Shown here: piece by piece, positions 47,693-58,696 of the stretch
How positions within the stretch are numbered: the first letter of the stretch is position 1
How the letters are laid out: the number at the start of each line of letters is the position of its first letter
Source: Microdochium bolleyi
Lineage: Eukaryota; Ascomycota; Sordariomycetes; Xylariales; Microdochiaceae
NCBI GenBank assembly: GCA_001566295.1
Contig: KQ964246.1
Span: forward strand, 1,798,001-1,862,000
DNA length: 64,000 nucleotides
Direction of reading: 5' to 3'
Position numbers and translations under genes: made by a program
Notes under the pieces: generated by a model
The model's database searches: none
What the model saw: the letters and a program-made list of their open reading frames with translations, nothing else
What the model was told of the DNA's origin: nothing

Positions 47693-50418
47693 CAGCAACA
47701 ATCATTGCACGTACCACTCAGTATTGGCAAGATCGACTTCCTGAGGCTTAGTCGTGCACAGCAAATTCGACCGGCGTTTCCCCTGGATTGGGGGGTGGCG
47801 TTCTGGCTGCTTCACCACGCGAACACGAAAAACAATGACACACGCCCAACGTCTGATATCCGATGGCGCAGCGTCTTTTACGCATAACCTGATGGAGCTT
47901 AGCGAGTTTCTGCGGACCATGATTATCGCCCCACATGTTTTTCGTTTCATGATTCTTCATTTTCTTTGTCCTTTGCTTGGCTCTGTCGATAGTGATCCTG
48001 TTGTGGTCACAGAGGGACAGGCAACGTGTACCTATTATACCAATGATCTGGTGGCGCCATGTATTTGAAAGGAAGCTACGCGGAGTAGCGTGGCGCGAGG
48101 GCGTATTGGTCTGGGAGCAGCAGACTTTGTCGATTTCTCTGAGTTTCGTTTCATTTGTGCTCGCAAACATTTCCACGGGCGTCTTCCCGTCATGTGCCGT
48201 GCACAGACGAAAGACAAGATGGACTAGGACGATGAGGTGGATCATGGTGGCACATGTGAATGAGCAAGGATGGGAGGTTATTCTCTGATCACATCACAAT
48301 ATCACCTACTACCTCGCTCAGTGCTAAAATGCCTCGCTAATGCCTGCCAGTTCTTGGCCGTGGGCGGTGGGTTTTGCAATGTCCCTGACGGTTTACAGTA
48401 AGCAACACCACGGATTAGCGTCTTCAACAGCTCGAATCCGGAAACGGCGTACCACCAGACACCAGACCTGGGTGACGTGATATTTCCGGTCATGTGAATC
48501 ACAGCTGCCTGTTGTGCCAGCTCTACAGGAACAACTTCGCGCGGCTCTGTTACAAGGCTGTGCGTCAGAGCTTTGGTCCGGTCCGGTCCCGTGCGAGACG
48601 GTGGGGCCAAGAGTTGAGAAACTAAACATTGGTGATGAGATGGACGTTGAGGAATGATCTCAAGGTTCCTTGTTACCTGCTTTGCACCATGCGAACAAGG
48701 TTCGCCGGGATGGCAACTGTCTTGCCAGCCTGGGAACGAAGAAGGACAAGTGGGACGATTTTGACGCAATCGCTGCCCGAAAGAGATGCTCATCGGGCAA
48801 GGACTGGGGGCCACACGATAAACAGGAAGGAACTTTCCTCCAGGTCCCACCTCGCAGCAGGGTCGGTGGTGGTGCGCTCATGCGAATGCCCCGAGGACAG
48901 CCCGCTCTGTCTCGAGACGATGCAGTATCGGGGGTGGGCCGGGCCAGGCGAGGAGATGTAGCAAGCACGACTTGATGGTGCCTGGCTGTGGTCCGGCTTC
49001 CAGACCCCGTGAGTGATGGAGAGATCCGGAGGTCTGGCTCCTTTCCCCCCTGCGCCTTGGTTACAGCGTCCGCTCACCTCGCCTCGTCTTCCAAGTCCTC
49101 TGTCAAACACCCTGGCAACAAGGCGCAGGGGAAGGGGGGACGATGCACAGCATACCAGTAGTCTGTAGACCCCATGCTCGGGAAGCAGACAAGCGCATAT
49201 GCGAAGTTGCGAGGGCAGGGTAGAATTCCTGGGCCTCGGTGGCAATGCATGCTGCAGGAACCCGAAGCCCGGGCGAGCCTGGGTCCTGTCCCAGGGACTT
49301 TTGTCCGTCCTGATCCCCCCTTCACTTGGGTGGGGTGTGCTTCGAGGGACGGTGAAGCTTATTTATCTTCCTACAGTATCGGCTCGCTTCGCTTGGGCTT
49401 TGGCCTCCTCCGTGGAGTCTTATCGTGGGTGATCTCGGGAGATCTGGAGCTCGTAGTCTGTGCTCCGTGCTTCCGCGGGGGAGGGACTGTCAAAACCTTG
49501 AAGAGTGGGAACGGCAGATCTCCGACGTTGACGTGTTCGCTTGGTGGCGGAAGCGGCGGCTGTTCCGCCCAGAGGCACGCGCCGGGATGATGTACCGCAG
49601 GTGGAGGACGAGGACAACTGACTAATTAGGGGCAATCTCGAAGCCCATGCCGTCCTCGAGATGCTGTGGAGGTGATGAGACAGCCCTGGAGGCGTCTGAC
49701 TGGAGGACGGCTCACGGACACGTGAGGATCTGCCGTTGTCAACCTTGGAAGCGACTGAATCGGAGGTTGACAATTCACAGACGGGGAGAATCAAAGACCT
49801 GGTTGCAGGCGCACCATTGACGGCCCGGCCCCTGGTGGCCCAGTGCCAGTGGAGGCGCCTGGCTGGGCGGCTGCCCTAAGGTGGCCCTGCCCTGGGCCTC
49901 TAGCCCTGCCCTGAGCCGCTCCGCGCCTGCGCTGCGACCCTGCGACATCTGATTGCAGCACTGGGAAGCGGCGGCTCAGAGACTGCCCCGACACAGCGGG
50001 GCAGTTTGCGACTCGCTGCGCGCTCAAAGTTGGCGAGCCGCAATGCCGCTCTGGTTGGGCCGGCTTCACCTTCTCCCAAGCAATCCAGGCCTGCCTCTCT
50101 CGGATCTACCACTCGGACCGCACCTTGGGCCTTTCCTGCATCCAGGACCACGTCCGCCGACGACTTGGATCTGGCGCTCGCGGCCTACGCTCAATATCAG
50201 CACAAGTCTTGCACGCTCATCACTGCTCAACATCCTCTATATAACAACCACTCAGCGCCTCGTCCCTCGGCTTCTTTTGCTCTGTACACCGTTCTCGGAA
50301 AACCGGACAGGCCCCCTTTGCATCCGGCAGCATCAACCCGCCGCCTGGACAGTTCCAGCAACCACGCGGTCCTCCCCGTAGCTCCTCGCTTGTCGCCTCG
50401 AGAGCGCGCGCCGCCATC
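47693..50418. other. 2.7 kb intergenic region upstream of velB
   Basis: Contains the GEF 3' UTR and, near 50000-50418, the probable velB leader (TATATAAC at about 50238). Frames such as 48302-48850 minus and 49174-49590 plus match nothing known. Confidence 0.5.
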
Positions 50419-51894
50419 ATGTCTACGACTCGAGGGGGTCCATACCCCCTGCCTTCCATCAGACAGCAGTTTGGAGCTTCGCTCAACCACCACTCCCCCT
50501 CTGCGGGCCCATCGCCTCCTCTGCAAGGTCTTCCGATGCCAATGCCGCCCGCCCCGGTCCAAGCGGCTGCTGAAGCGCGTCCCGTGCATGCCAGTGGCCC
50601 TCGCGAACTCCAGGGACATGACGGCTGCTATTCCTACAAGCTGGTTGTCGGGCAGCAGCCTAACAGAGCTCGCATGTGCGGGTTCGGTGACAAGGTATGG
50701 CATGTTGTTGGGCAGCACAATCCTCTCCTCGGGCATCCCGAAAGCTGACACTGTCTCTCCAATGCAGGACCGCCGCCCCATCACACCACCTCCATGTGTC
50801 CAGATTGTGGTCAGAGACCTGGCTACTGGCGTGCTGATGGACCCCAGGTATGGACCGAGTGCCCCCAAGGAGGTTCTCCCACGTGGACTGCTCATGTTCT
50901 AATCACGCAAACAGCGATTTGAGCTATCAGCACTTCATTTTGAACGTGGATCTTTGGAACGAGGATGGTACCAAAGAGGTTGGCATTGTCAAACATGCCC
51001 AGGCGCAATCGACTTCGTTTCAAGACGGGACGGTCATTGCTTTTGACGGAGCTCATCCTAACCCACGACACGCCCGTCTGAACAGCTATGCCCAGCAGGA
51101 GGCGCAAGCTTCTGGTAAGATATCACCAGCCGCGGACCGATGGCCTGTCCACAGGTTTCATTGCCTGTTATACACTCAGAACTGACACCTCCTCGCCCGC
51201 GAGTCTCATAGCTCAGTACAACGGTCTCCACAACGCAGCATCGCCCACAACCACACCGAACTATGGCTACCCAATGCCAGTCTCAAGAGACAGCGTGGAC
51301 CCAAACCGGCCACAACCTGGGGCTGGCATCCAGCACATTCACCCTGCGGCGAGGAACAGCCCAGCCAGAATGAGCACGTCGCAGCAAGTTAATTCATGCA
51401 CAAGGAATCTCGTCGGGAACGGTTCCATGAGCGCCCAGCGGCTTTCTGGCACTGATGAAAAGCCCGGGATGTGGTTCGTCCTTCAAGATCTCAGTGTTCG
51501 GACCGAAGGCATCTTTCGGTATGTACAGGCTTGCCAATAACAGCCAGATTAGGCACAAGGTACGTGCTAACAGTAGAGCTGCAGGCTGAGATTCACCTTC
51601 ATCAACGCACTCGCACCAGGGAAGTCCAATCCCTTGGGTGTTAGCGACCCCGAGCTTCTCAACAAGGGTGTCTGTAAGATCCTCGCGTCCACCTTTAGCG
51701 AGCCTTTCCAGGTGTATTCGGCCAAGAAATTCCCTGGGGTGTGCGAAAGCACGGAGCTGAGCCGCAAATTCGCCGCCCAGGGGGTGAAAATCCCTGTACG
51801 GAAGGAAGGAGAAGACAAGAAGAACAAGAAGAGGAAACTTGGTGATGGCGAAGACGAGGATGATGAGGGCGACAATGATGAGGATGAAAACTGA
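50419..51894 (+). CDS. velB: Velvet-domain developmental regulator VelB
   Basis: NF-kappa-B-like velvet protein that pairs with VeA (and LaeA) or VosA to control development and secondary metabolism. Exons are 50419-50694, 50768-50847, 50915-51114, 51212-51518 and 51585-51894, giving 390 aa. Start MSTTRGGPYPLPSIRQQFG in good context. The velvet domain opens YKLVVGQQPNRARMCGFGDK, then DRRPITPPPCVQIVVRDLA and LNVDLWNEDGTKEVGIVKHA. As is typical of VelB, the domain is split by a low-complexity insertion, here encoded mainly by exon 4. It resumes at GMWFVLQDLSVRTEGIFRLR and FQVYSAKKFPGVCESTELSR. The C-terminus has a basic cluster (DKKNKKRKL) followed by an acidic tail (GDGEDEDDEGDNDEDEN). All introns are 66-97 nt with canonical ends. 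Assignment is firm; the partners are not in this window. Confidence 0.94.
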
Positions 51895-53628
51895 CAGTGG
51901 CCACCCAAGACTTTGGATATGGTCAGCAAGGGCAAGGCCGCAGTCTGAGTCCACTGTAGGGATTGGGATCATTGCGCGTTTCCCCTGAGCGCTGGGCCCT
52001 GGCCCGAATGCATGGGATGTCGGCTTAGGTGACCAGGTTCAGCATGTGCATTATTTTTGCGGCAGCATTGAGCTAGGCGTTTTTCTTTTCCTGGTTTGGC
52101 ATTGTTTGTATGGGTCATCGCATCCTTTTGCGTTGACGTGGATATTGTTATTGTTGATAGAACGATAGCCAAGACTGCGCGATAGGCTGACAGTACACAA
52201 GCCGGCATCTGGTTCGTATCAAAACCATCAAGGTTCTCTAAAGAGCACACTCGGGCAGGATGAGAAAGGGTGAGCCGGACGTCTTACTCCCGAGACACGG
52301 TTATGCTGAATGTCAACGCCAAACTTCAAATACGCCAAGGGACCTCCCTTCCAAGAAATGCCAGCCTTGGAAGTCTTTGCAACTCTCTTCGAGGTATGAT
52401 GTAATGTACCCTTTGGCCATCGACTGCCGGCATGATGTGGCGGTGGTGGGGTAACCCTAGAGTGTGCGCACCCGGGCAGAGAGAGGCGGTTGGCCGTTAC
52501 GCCCGAGGCTGACTCTCGACCAACACAAACCCCGGGACAACATGAACGCAAGGTCCATGCAGGCATCGAAACCATCGGGGCTAAGAGGTAATGTACACCA
52601 AGAGCGACCGACCAAGGCTGAGCGAGGAGCCAACACGGGGCAGAAGAGATGTACGTCACTTGGGAAACGCAAGCACAAGAGCGGCGGCACGTTTCCGGCC
52701 TGGGCGATTGGTGTCCAGCGTCCCACAAAGTGATCAGACGGAAGGGGTTCCAAGATTGGATGATGGACTCCTCCAGCATGACTAGTGCAGCTATTTATCA
52801 TCTCGAGTTGTCTGATGGCGGCGGGTAGTTATCGGTGGGCGCAAGATAAGTCTAAAGGTAAGTTAGCCTGGTTGCAGGGCCCTGGCATGCACGACGAACC
52901 CCTGCAGGATGACCTCGGGATGGATGCACCGACCGGGGCCGGTCGTCGGGCTTTACGTACGACGGTTGACTCACGTCAACTCTCGGGCGTATTACACGAT
53001 GTGCCCTTGCTGCTCTTTCTGCCGCGGGCCATGCCTGGCCTGGCGTTCACGTGTTGGTTATCGCCAGATCTCTTGGCCCTGGGGCCAGGTGACGTCTCGC
53101 GCGCCTGTCCCTTTGAGCACCGCAATCTTGGGGGAGAAGCCAAGGGCCAAGAAACAGCCGCCAGACCGCCAAGTGAGGCTGGTCGCATGCGAGCGCACCC
53201 GGGCAGCGAATTGCGACATCGTGGCTTCCTTCATTCGCTGCGAACGGTTCGCGCGCATCTCGTGCCCCGCCACACCTCCAAGGCTGGGGGACCGGGACCG
53301 CCTGACCTTAAGACCTGATGTTGCGCACGCCCGCTCTAACCTCTGAGCCTATTCTGCTGCTGCTACTCCCGTGCAAACACTGCTGTTCTCTGAGAGTATC
53401 TTCTTTGTGCTGTTCACCCTACTTGCGCAAGGACGGATTTCCGGCTTCGGCGACACAGGCACTGCATCGCTTCCAGTCTACATCCCACCTCTCCTCTGCC
53501 TAACAGACTCAACAAGCCAAGAACAACAACAACCTCGCGCCACCAACCACAACTCGTCGACCTCACCCCTCGACAACTCGCCACTTCTCCTCCCACGCCC
53601 ACAAGCTACACGCGCGCGTAACGACACG
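51895..53628. other. 1.7 kb intergenic region downstream of velB
   Basis: velB 3' UTR and the promoter/leader of the DUF3602 gene. Frames here (52228-52779 minus, 52785-53318 plus) have no family content. Confidence 0.5.
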
Positions 53629-54137
53629 ATGAGCAGCGACCTCCAGTCCACTGGCCGTGGCGGCGCAGGCAACATTGGCGACGCGACCAAGTCGCCCAAG
53701 GTCCAGCCACAGGACCTCGAGACCCCGACGCTCAAGACCCCCGTCTACACCACCGGGCGTGGCGGCTCAGGCAACATGGCTGCAAACACCGACCCAGCCG
53801 AGGCGCGCGCGGCGCAGGACGTCAATGCGTAGGTTCCTCTGCTACCCCTCCTGACGTGCGCCCGCTGGTTCCCCTGTGGCTTGGGGAAAGGGAGACGCAT
53901 GCGACGAGAGGCGTACGTACATGAACCCGGGGAAGACTGACCAGTTTGTTCTCGTTCTGCAGCATCACCCGCACAACCAGCAACAGCATCACGCACGTCG
54001 GCCGAGGCGGTGCCGCGAACGTCATCAAGGGCGGTGCCGAGGGTGAGACTGCGGCACCCGCGACGACCGAGAAGCCCGCCGAGAAGAAGGGAGGCGGTCT
54101 TCTGGCTCGTCTCAAGGCCATGTTGGGCGGCAAGTAG
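53629..54137 (+). CDS. Small DUF3602/PAR32-like protein with GRGGxGN repeats
   Basis: Exons are 53629-53828 and 53963-54137 with a 134-nt intron (GTAGGT ... CTGCAG), giving 124 aa. It is almost wholly disordered and built around repeated glycine motifs: STGRGGAGNIGD, TTGRGGSGNMAA and HVGRGGAANVIK. It ends in a short amphipathic basic segment (GGGLLARLKAMLGGK). This repeat defines the fungal DUF3602 family, which includes yeast Par32, a TORC1/Npr1-linked inhibitor of ammonium transporters. Whether this protein acts on ammonium transporters is inference. The C-terminal LLARLKAML could touch membrane. The long intron and C/T-rich leader suggest strong expression. No neighbour hints at function. 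Confidence 0.82.
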
Positions 54138-55281
54138 ACATCGGCGGCCGTGCACAGTGGCCGGGGGCCGGGGCCGGAGCCGGCGAGATGATGCGGTGCC
54201 TGAGGACCGACATCAGACAGCGCTGCGACGCCCCAACTCCAGCGGCTTTGAGGTGTCCTGCCGCAAGGTCTATCAGCATTCGAGATACGCACGTGCGGCC
54301 AGCTCGTCGAGACTTTTGGCAGAAAGCTGCTGTGTGCAGGGAGTGCATGCTGAGGCTCCCGTCACGAAAGTCTCCCGGCAGGGAGCAAGTTGTCGCCTGT
54401 TCTGCTTTCTTCTCTCCTTCTGCGCTGAGGGCTTCCGCCCGAATTCTAGATACCAATTCTGCACGTTGACCAAGGGGATGGTGGAGGGCTGATCCTCGAT
54501 TGTCTTAATTGATGGCAGAGCCTTGCCGTAACACATCACACCGTAATCGACTCATGTCAAGATCCTTATTCATGGATAATAATTTGGCAGGCGCGTCACC
54601 GTTGCTGGTATCCGTACACGTGCCTCAATCACCTGGAGCTGGGTGCCATCAGCCTGCACAGCGAGTTCGGAACGGCTTTTTGCATCCCTTCTAACGGATG
54701 GATGGCAGGACACTGTGACTGGCGTCTTACGTCTCTACTTTTCCAAATGCACTGGAAAATGAGCGGCCCTAGGACCTCCGAGTTTGCCATCACTCACCCC
54801 CCGGTCTCTGGTGTCCGAAGGACCTGTACGAAATAGGCAAGTCGACTAGGTACGCGTAGTTGTCAGGTCTGGGATCCGCCGAAGGGCGGAGCTTCTGGGG
54901 TTTGAGTGGTGACTCTTGTATGAGTACGCCAGACGTGCGTGGGTCGGGGTCATCCACAGAGCGACGACACTTTTGCTGTGACTACATGTAAGCCAGATTC
55001 TAGATCGCACAACTGCAGCTAGACCACGGTGTAATGCACCATCCATCGTAACATTCCGAGTGTCCGCCACAACATCTTGCGACCATCAGCAGGAGCGCTG
55101 ACACTACGGTGAGTTCGTGTTGCCCCCCCCCCCCCCCCCCCGGCGGTCTCTGAGAAGGGTAAGGGCTGCATTGCAAGACAAGAACAACATTGAGATTAAA
55201 AGACAATCTTCATGAAGTCTGTAGTAAAATGGCAATACTGACCAACTAAACATCAGACAAAACACCCCAGAGAACCCAGCC
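54138..55281. other. Intergenic region with poly-C tract, upstream of the GNAT gene
   Basis: About 1.1 kb between two genes in the same orientation. It carries a 19-C run (55123-55141) 140 bp before the GNAT start and a CTAGGTACG element near 54846. No gene recognised. Confidence 0.55.
55123..55141 (+). repeat. Homopolymer run of 19 C
   Basis: Nineteen consecutive C in the presumed promoter or leader of the GNAT-domain gene; length may vary between isolates or be mis-assembled. Confidence 0.9.
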
Positions 55282-56741
55282 ATGCACAAAGTCCACGTCT
55301 TCACGGGCACATATCCCGGCCCGCCGGGCCCGGCTGCCCTGCTACGGCTTCTGGAGCAGCACGTCCCGCACTCGCTGCCGCTTCTGCGGCGGCTGCAGTT
55401 CACGAGGTTCCCGGGCGGTGTCACGGAGCACACGCGGATCCTGTTCGCATGTTCCTCGGGCAGTGGTGGGGGGCCGTCAGATGGGCGGCCGGTGGACGCG
55501 CAAGGGGACGACCGGCTGGCCCCCGCCGACGGGCCGAATTCTTTCGCCGCGGCATATGTCGACTTCTCGAGGGGGCCCGAGACCGAGGTGTGGATGTACT
55601 CGTCGCTCGAGGCGCGGGGCTCGGAGCTCGCGGACCAGGCTGTGCGGTCTTACAGCCCTAGCAAGGAGGACACGGACGAGGAGAAGGAGGAGGAGATGAA
55701 AGCGCTGGAACTCGACCTCGCCATCGCAGTGCTGCGCGAGATCAAGGTCCAGCGGGACGCGTACGACGCGGATCCGAACGCCCTGCCGAGGCGCGAGCGG
55801 GTAGAGGTGCTCATGGGCACGCTGAGCGAGCGGCTCCGGCTCGCCGTCGTCAACGCTGCTGCCACCACCACCACTGGTGTGCGGGGAGGCCCGACCGTGA
55901 CTTTCCCCTACGTCGAAATCTACGACAAGTGGCTCATGCGCCTCAACGGCCTGCCCGAGATCCCGGCGTCGGCGCTGGCGCTGCTGACAGCGGAGTCGGG
56001 CGGCGCCGGCGTCGGAGAGGATCTACTGCATTGGACCGACGTCCGGCGTGAGGATGTCGCCATGGTGTTGTCGAGGACGAGTATACCCCGCAAGGAGTAA
56101 GTTTTTCGTGTTTGCCCGGACCATGGACACGAAACTGGTGTTTATATCTCCGTGCACACATGTAAGGATGCTGAGCAAAGCGTTTCTGACCAGGCGAACA
56201 ATCATCCTCCTTCCGAGCATGGCTCTCGCCAAGAATGACGGCACGCTCGTGGCGTGGGCCTTCCTCGGTAAGTGTTTACTGACAATTAAGACCTTGCTTG
56301 ACCGCTCGCAGCCTTCCACGCTCGACTTTGACCTCTCCATGTCTGCCCACAAGATCACAGAGAACGGGGAAGCGCTCAAGATCGAGCCTGATGTACGTGG
56401 GATATGACGAAGAGTGCTAACGATGCCAGCAGGCCCGGACTCGTCCTTGACGAGCCTGCACTGCGAGCCTGAGTACCGCGGCAAGGGTCTGGCCAAGGCG
56501 GTCGCGATCAAGATTCTGAAAGAGCATGTGAGCCGCTACGGTGATGATGGATACTGCTGGGCGGACGTGTCTCCCGAGAACAGGGCGAGCCAGGGCGTGT
56601 GTAAGAGTCTGGGAGCGAAGGCGGCGTGGCAGCATTCATGGTATGTGAATACGATGATACATAACGATTACAGTGACTAACTCCTGTATTTTTCTTTCTA
56701 GGACAAGGATCGATCTCGACAAGAGCTTCCCAGATATTTGA
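55282..56741 (+). CDS. GNAT-fold N-acetyltransferase domain protein
   Basis: Exons are 55282-56096, 56194-56267, 56433-56640 and 56702-56741, giving 378 aa. Start MHKVHVFTGTYPGPPG. The N-terminal half is divergent, with a Gly/Ser loop and a charged helix (SKEDTDEEKEEEMKALELDL). The C-terminal half carries the acetyltransferase core: VAWAFLGPDSSLTSLHCEPE runs across intron 2, then acetyl-CoA-binding motif A EYRGKGLAKAVAIKILKEHV with R/Q-x-x-G-x-G/A as RGKGLA. It ends YCWADVSPENRASQGVCKSL and WTRIDLDKSFPDI, completed by the last exon. This matches the fungal FR47/GNAT-like family. Substrate unknown. Intron 2 (165 nt) contains an exon-like stretch, but joining it introduces a stop. Convergent with HEM12, 66 bp apart. 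Confidence 0.8.
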
Positions 56742-56807
56742 CATCATCTTGAGACTGTTTGTGATCGAGCGATCCTAAGATCGTAGTCTAATCTAGATGG
56801 GCAAAGA

Positions 56808-58205
56808 CTATTTCGAGCTCACACGCTGAACCTCTTCGAGATAGAACTTCAACGCTTCGGGCTTGACGAATGGTGTTACACCTAGATGGTGGAATTTGTC
56901 AGAATATAGAATGTACACGCAGTGAAGACCGTGGTTCAGCTTACCGTGACCCAAATTGCAGATCCACTGCCCCTTACCTCCACCAAAGCCCTTGACCATA
57001 TGCTCCACGGTAGCTGTCATTGACTCCTTGGAGCCGTACAGGATGCCGGGATCCGCATTGCCTTGGAAGATGATCTTGCGGTCGCCGCGGATCTTGACGG
57101 CGTCAGCTGGGTCGACCAGCCAGTCCAGGCCAACAACATTGTAGCCAAGATCGCAAACACGGTCTAGCGACTGGTTGGCACCCTTAGGGAACACAATCAT
57201 GGGCACCCGCTCGAGATTCTTCTCGGCAAGGCGTTGAGGAAGGTGTTCCGCAATGTACCGAAGGTAGGGTTCGCTGAAGTCCTTGAAAGTCAATGGTGAT
57301 AGCTCGCCTGCCCATGAGTCGAAGACTTGGACCATCTGCGCAGTGAATCAGCATATCAGTGCAACACGTAGAGAGACTGCAAGGTTTGCCTTACCTGGGC
57401 TCCGGCCTGGACCTGCAGAGCCAAGTACTCAACGCAGACCTCAGTGATCTTCTGGAGAAGAGCCTTGGTCTCCTTAGGGTAGAGGTAGATCCACTTCTTG
57501 CTCTCAACAAAGAACTTGCTGCCGCCACCTTCAACCATGTAGCAAAACAGCGTCCACGGCGCACCGCAGAAGCCAATCAGCGGCACCCTACCCTGGAGCT
57601 TTTTGCGGGTAAGTGTAATGGCTTTGTAGACATAATCCAGCTCGGCGGCGACATCTACAGATTTGTTGAGGACGCGAGAGTATTGTTCTTCCTCGGGGCT
57701 CTTAAGCGGCTCGGGAAAATGAGGACCTTTTTTGTCGACCATCTCGACAGTCATGCCGAGAGCCTGGGGAACAACAAGGATATCGGAGAAGATGATGGAG
57801 GCATCTAGAAGGCCATCATAGCGGTCGATCGGTTGCAAGGTCAGAGTCGAGGCGACTTCGGGGTCGCGGCAACACTCGAAGAAGTCTCGGTTGCCCTTGG
57901 CTTCGTGGTACTCGGGCAGGTAGCGACCAGCTACTCGGAGAGGGTGGTATGAGTGAGATTATGGACTTCAATCTGGCATCACTTGCCAAATCTCGTGGCC
58001 CAGGTGGTGGACAGGGACATGGCATGGCATGGCACGCACCTTGGCGCATAATCCATATCGGAGCTCGTTCGACCTTTTCGCCTGTGGCAACGGGTGGTGG
58101 TTAGCTGTCCGCTCCCTGGCATGACATGTTTGATGCAAGGCGCCACTCACCCCAAGCTGTTCGGAGGACCAAGTCATTCTTCATAGGCGGGAAATCGTGC
58201 GCCAT
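56808..58205 (-). CDS. HEM12: Uroporphyrinogen decarboxylase, heme synthesis
   Basis: Removes four carboxyl groups from uroporphyrinogen III to give coproporphyrinogen III in the cytosol. Exons are 58205-58151 (55 nt), 58081-58040 (42 nt), 57930-57395, 57335-56945 and 56881-56808, giving 365 aa, the usual size. Start MAHDFPPMKNDLVLRTAWGE. Signature 1, WIMRQAGRYLPEYHEAKGN, is split by intron 2. Signature 2, PLIGFCGAPWTLFCYMVEGG, is intact, as is the GYNVVGLDW region and the end ALKFYLEEVQRVSSK. The catalytic Arg pair and Asp context are visible. Introns are 59-109 nt with canonical ends. A (GTAC)n stretch lies just upstream of the start. It faces an unknown gene across a 491-bp shared promoter. 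Confidence 0.95.
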
Positions 58206-58696
58206 GGTGTCGAGTGCCGTACGTACGTACGTGCAGTATGTGTTGTGAAGTCGCAAGTCCCGGGCAAGAATGAACCTTGGAGCTCGGCGATCTCGGGAGC
58301 TTCGACCCCGCCATGAGCCCTGGAGCTCGCTCGTGCCTGCCGTGCATTCCAGGCACGCGGAGCGCGGCCGGCACCTGCCAGTGGCTGCAGCCCGCACCGC
58401 CCGCTCCGCACTGCACTGAGCAGCTCCACCAATCGACACCGCGCGAAAAACAACTCGAACAGCTTCTAGGGACATCCGGGCACATACGTCAACGTCCACG
58501 TCGACGACAGACAGACGCACGCACGCACGCCTCGAATCCGCTCAATTGCGCATCGCTGCACTGGCTCCCGGCTCCCGCCCTTCGCAAGACCGGCCAGCTG
58601 TTGTATTGATACCGCTTCTGCCAATACCGATGTCTTGAAGCTGTGTGGCCTTGCATTATCCGCCCATGGCCTCGTGGCCTCGGTTCACCAACGACC
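58206..58696. promoter_or_regulatory. Shared divergent promoter of HEM12 and the unknown 679-residue gene
   Basis: 491 bp between the two start codons. It contains GTACGTACGTACGT at 58219-58232 (in the HEM12 leader) and a short ACGC simple repeat near 58512-58528. Confidence 0.55.
58219..58232. repeat. (GTAC)n palindromic simple repeat in HEM12 leader
   Basis: Three and a half GTAC units, 14 bases before the HEM12 ATG. Confidence 0.75.

Noticed and set aside
52452..52460. TAACCCTAG as another possible telomerase RNA template
   Set aside because: Same reason: short match, no supporting structure, and no known linkage of TER to TERT.
56288..56391. Exon-like stretch inside the second intron of the GNAT gene
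   Set aside because: Joining it in the required phase gives a stop, and the GNAT motif is continuous only when it is removed.
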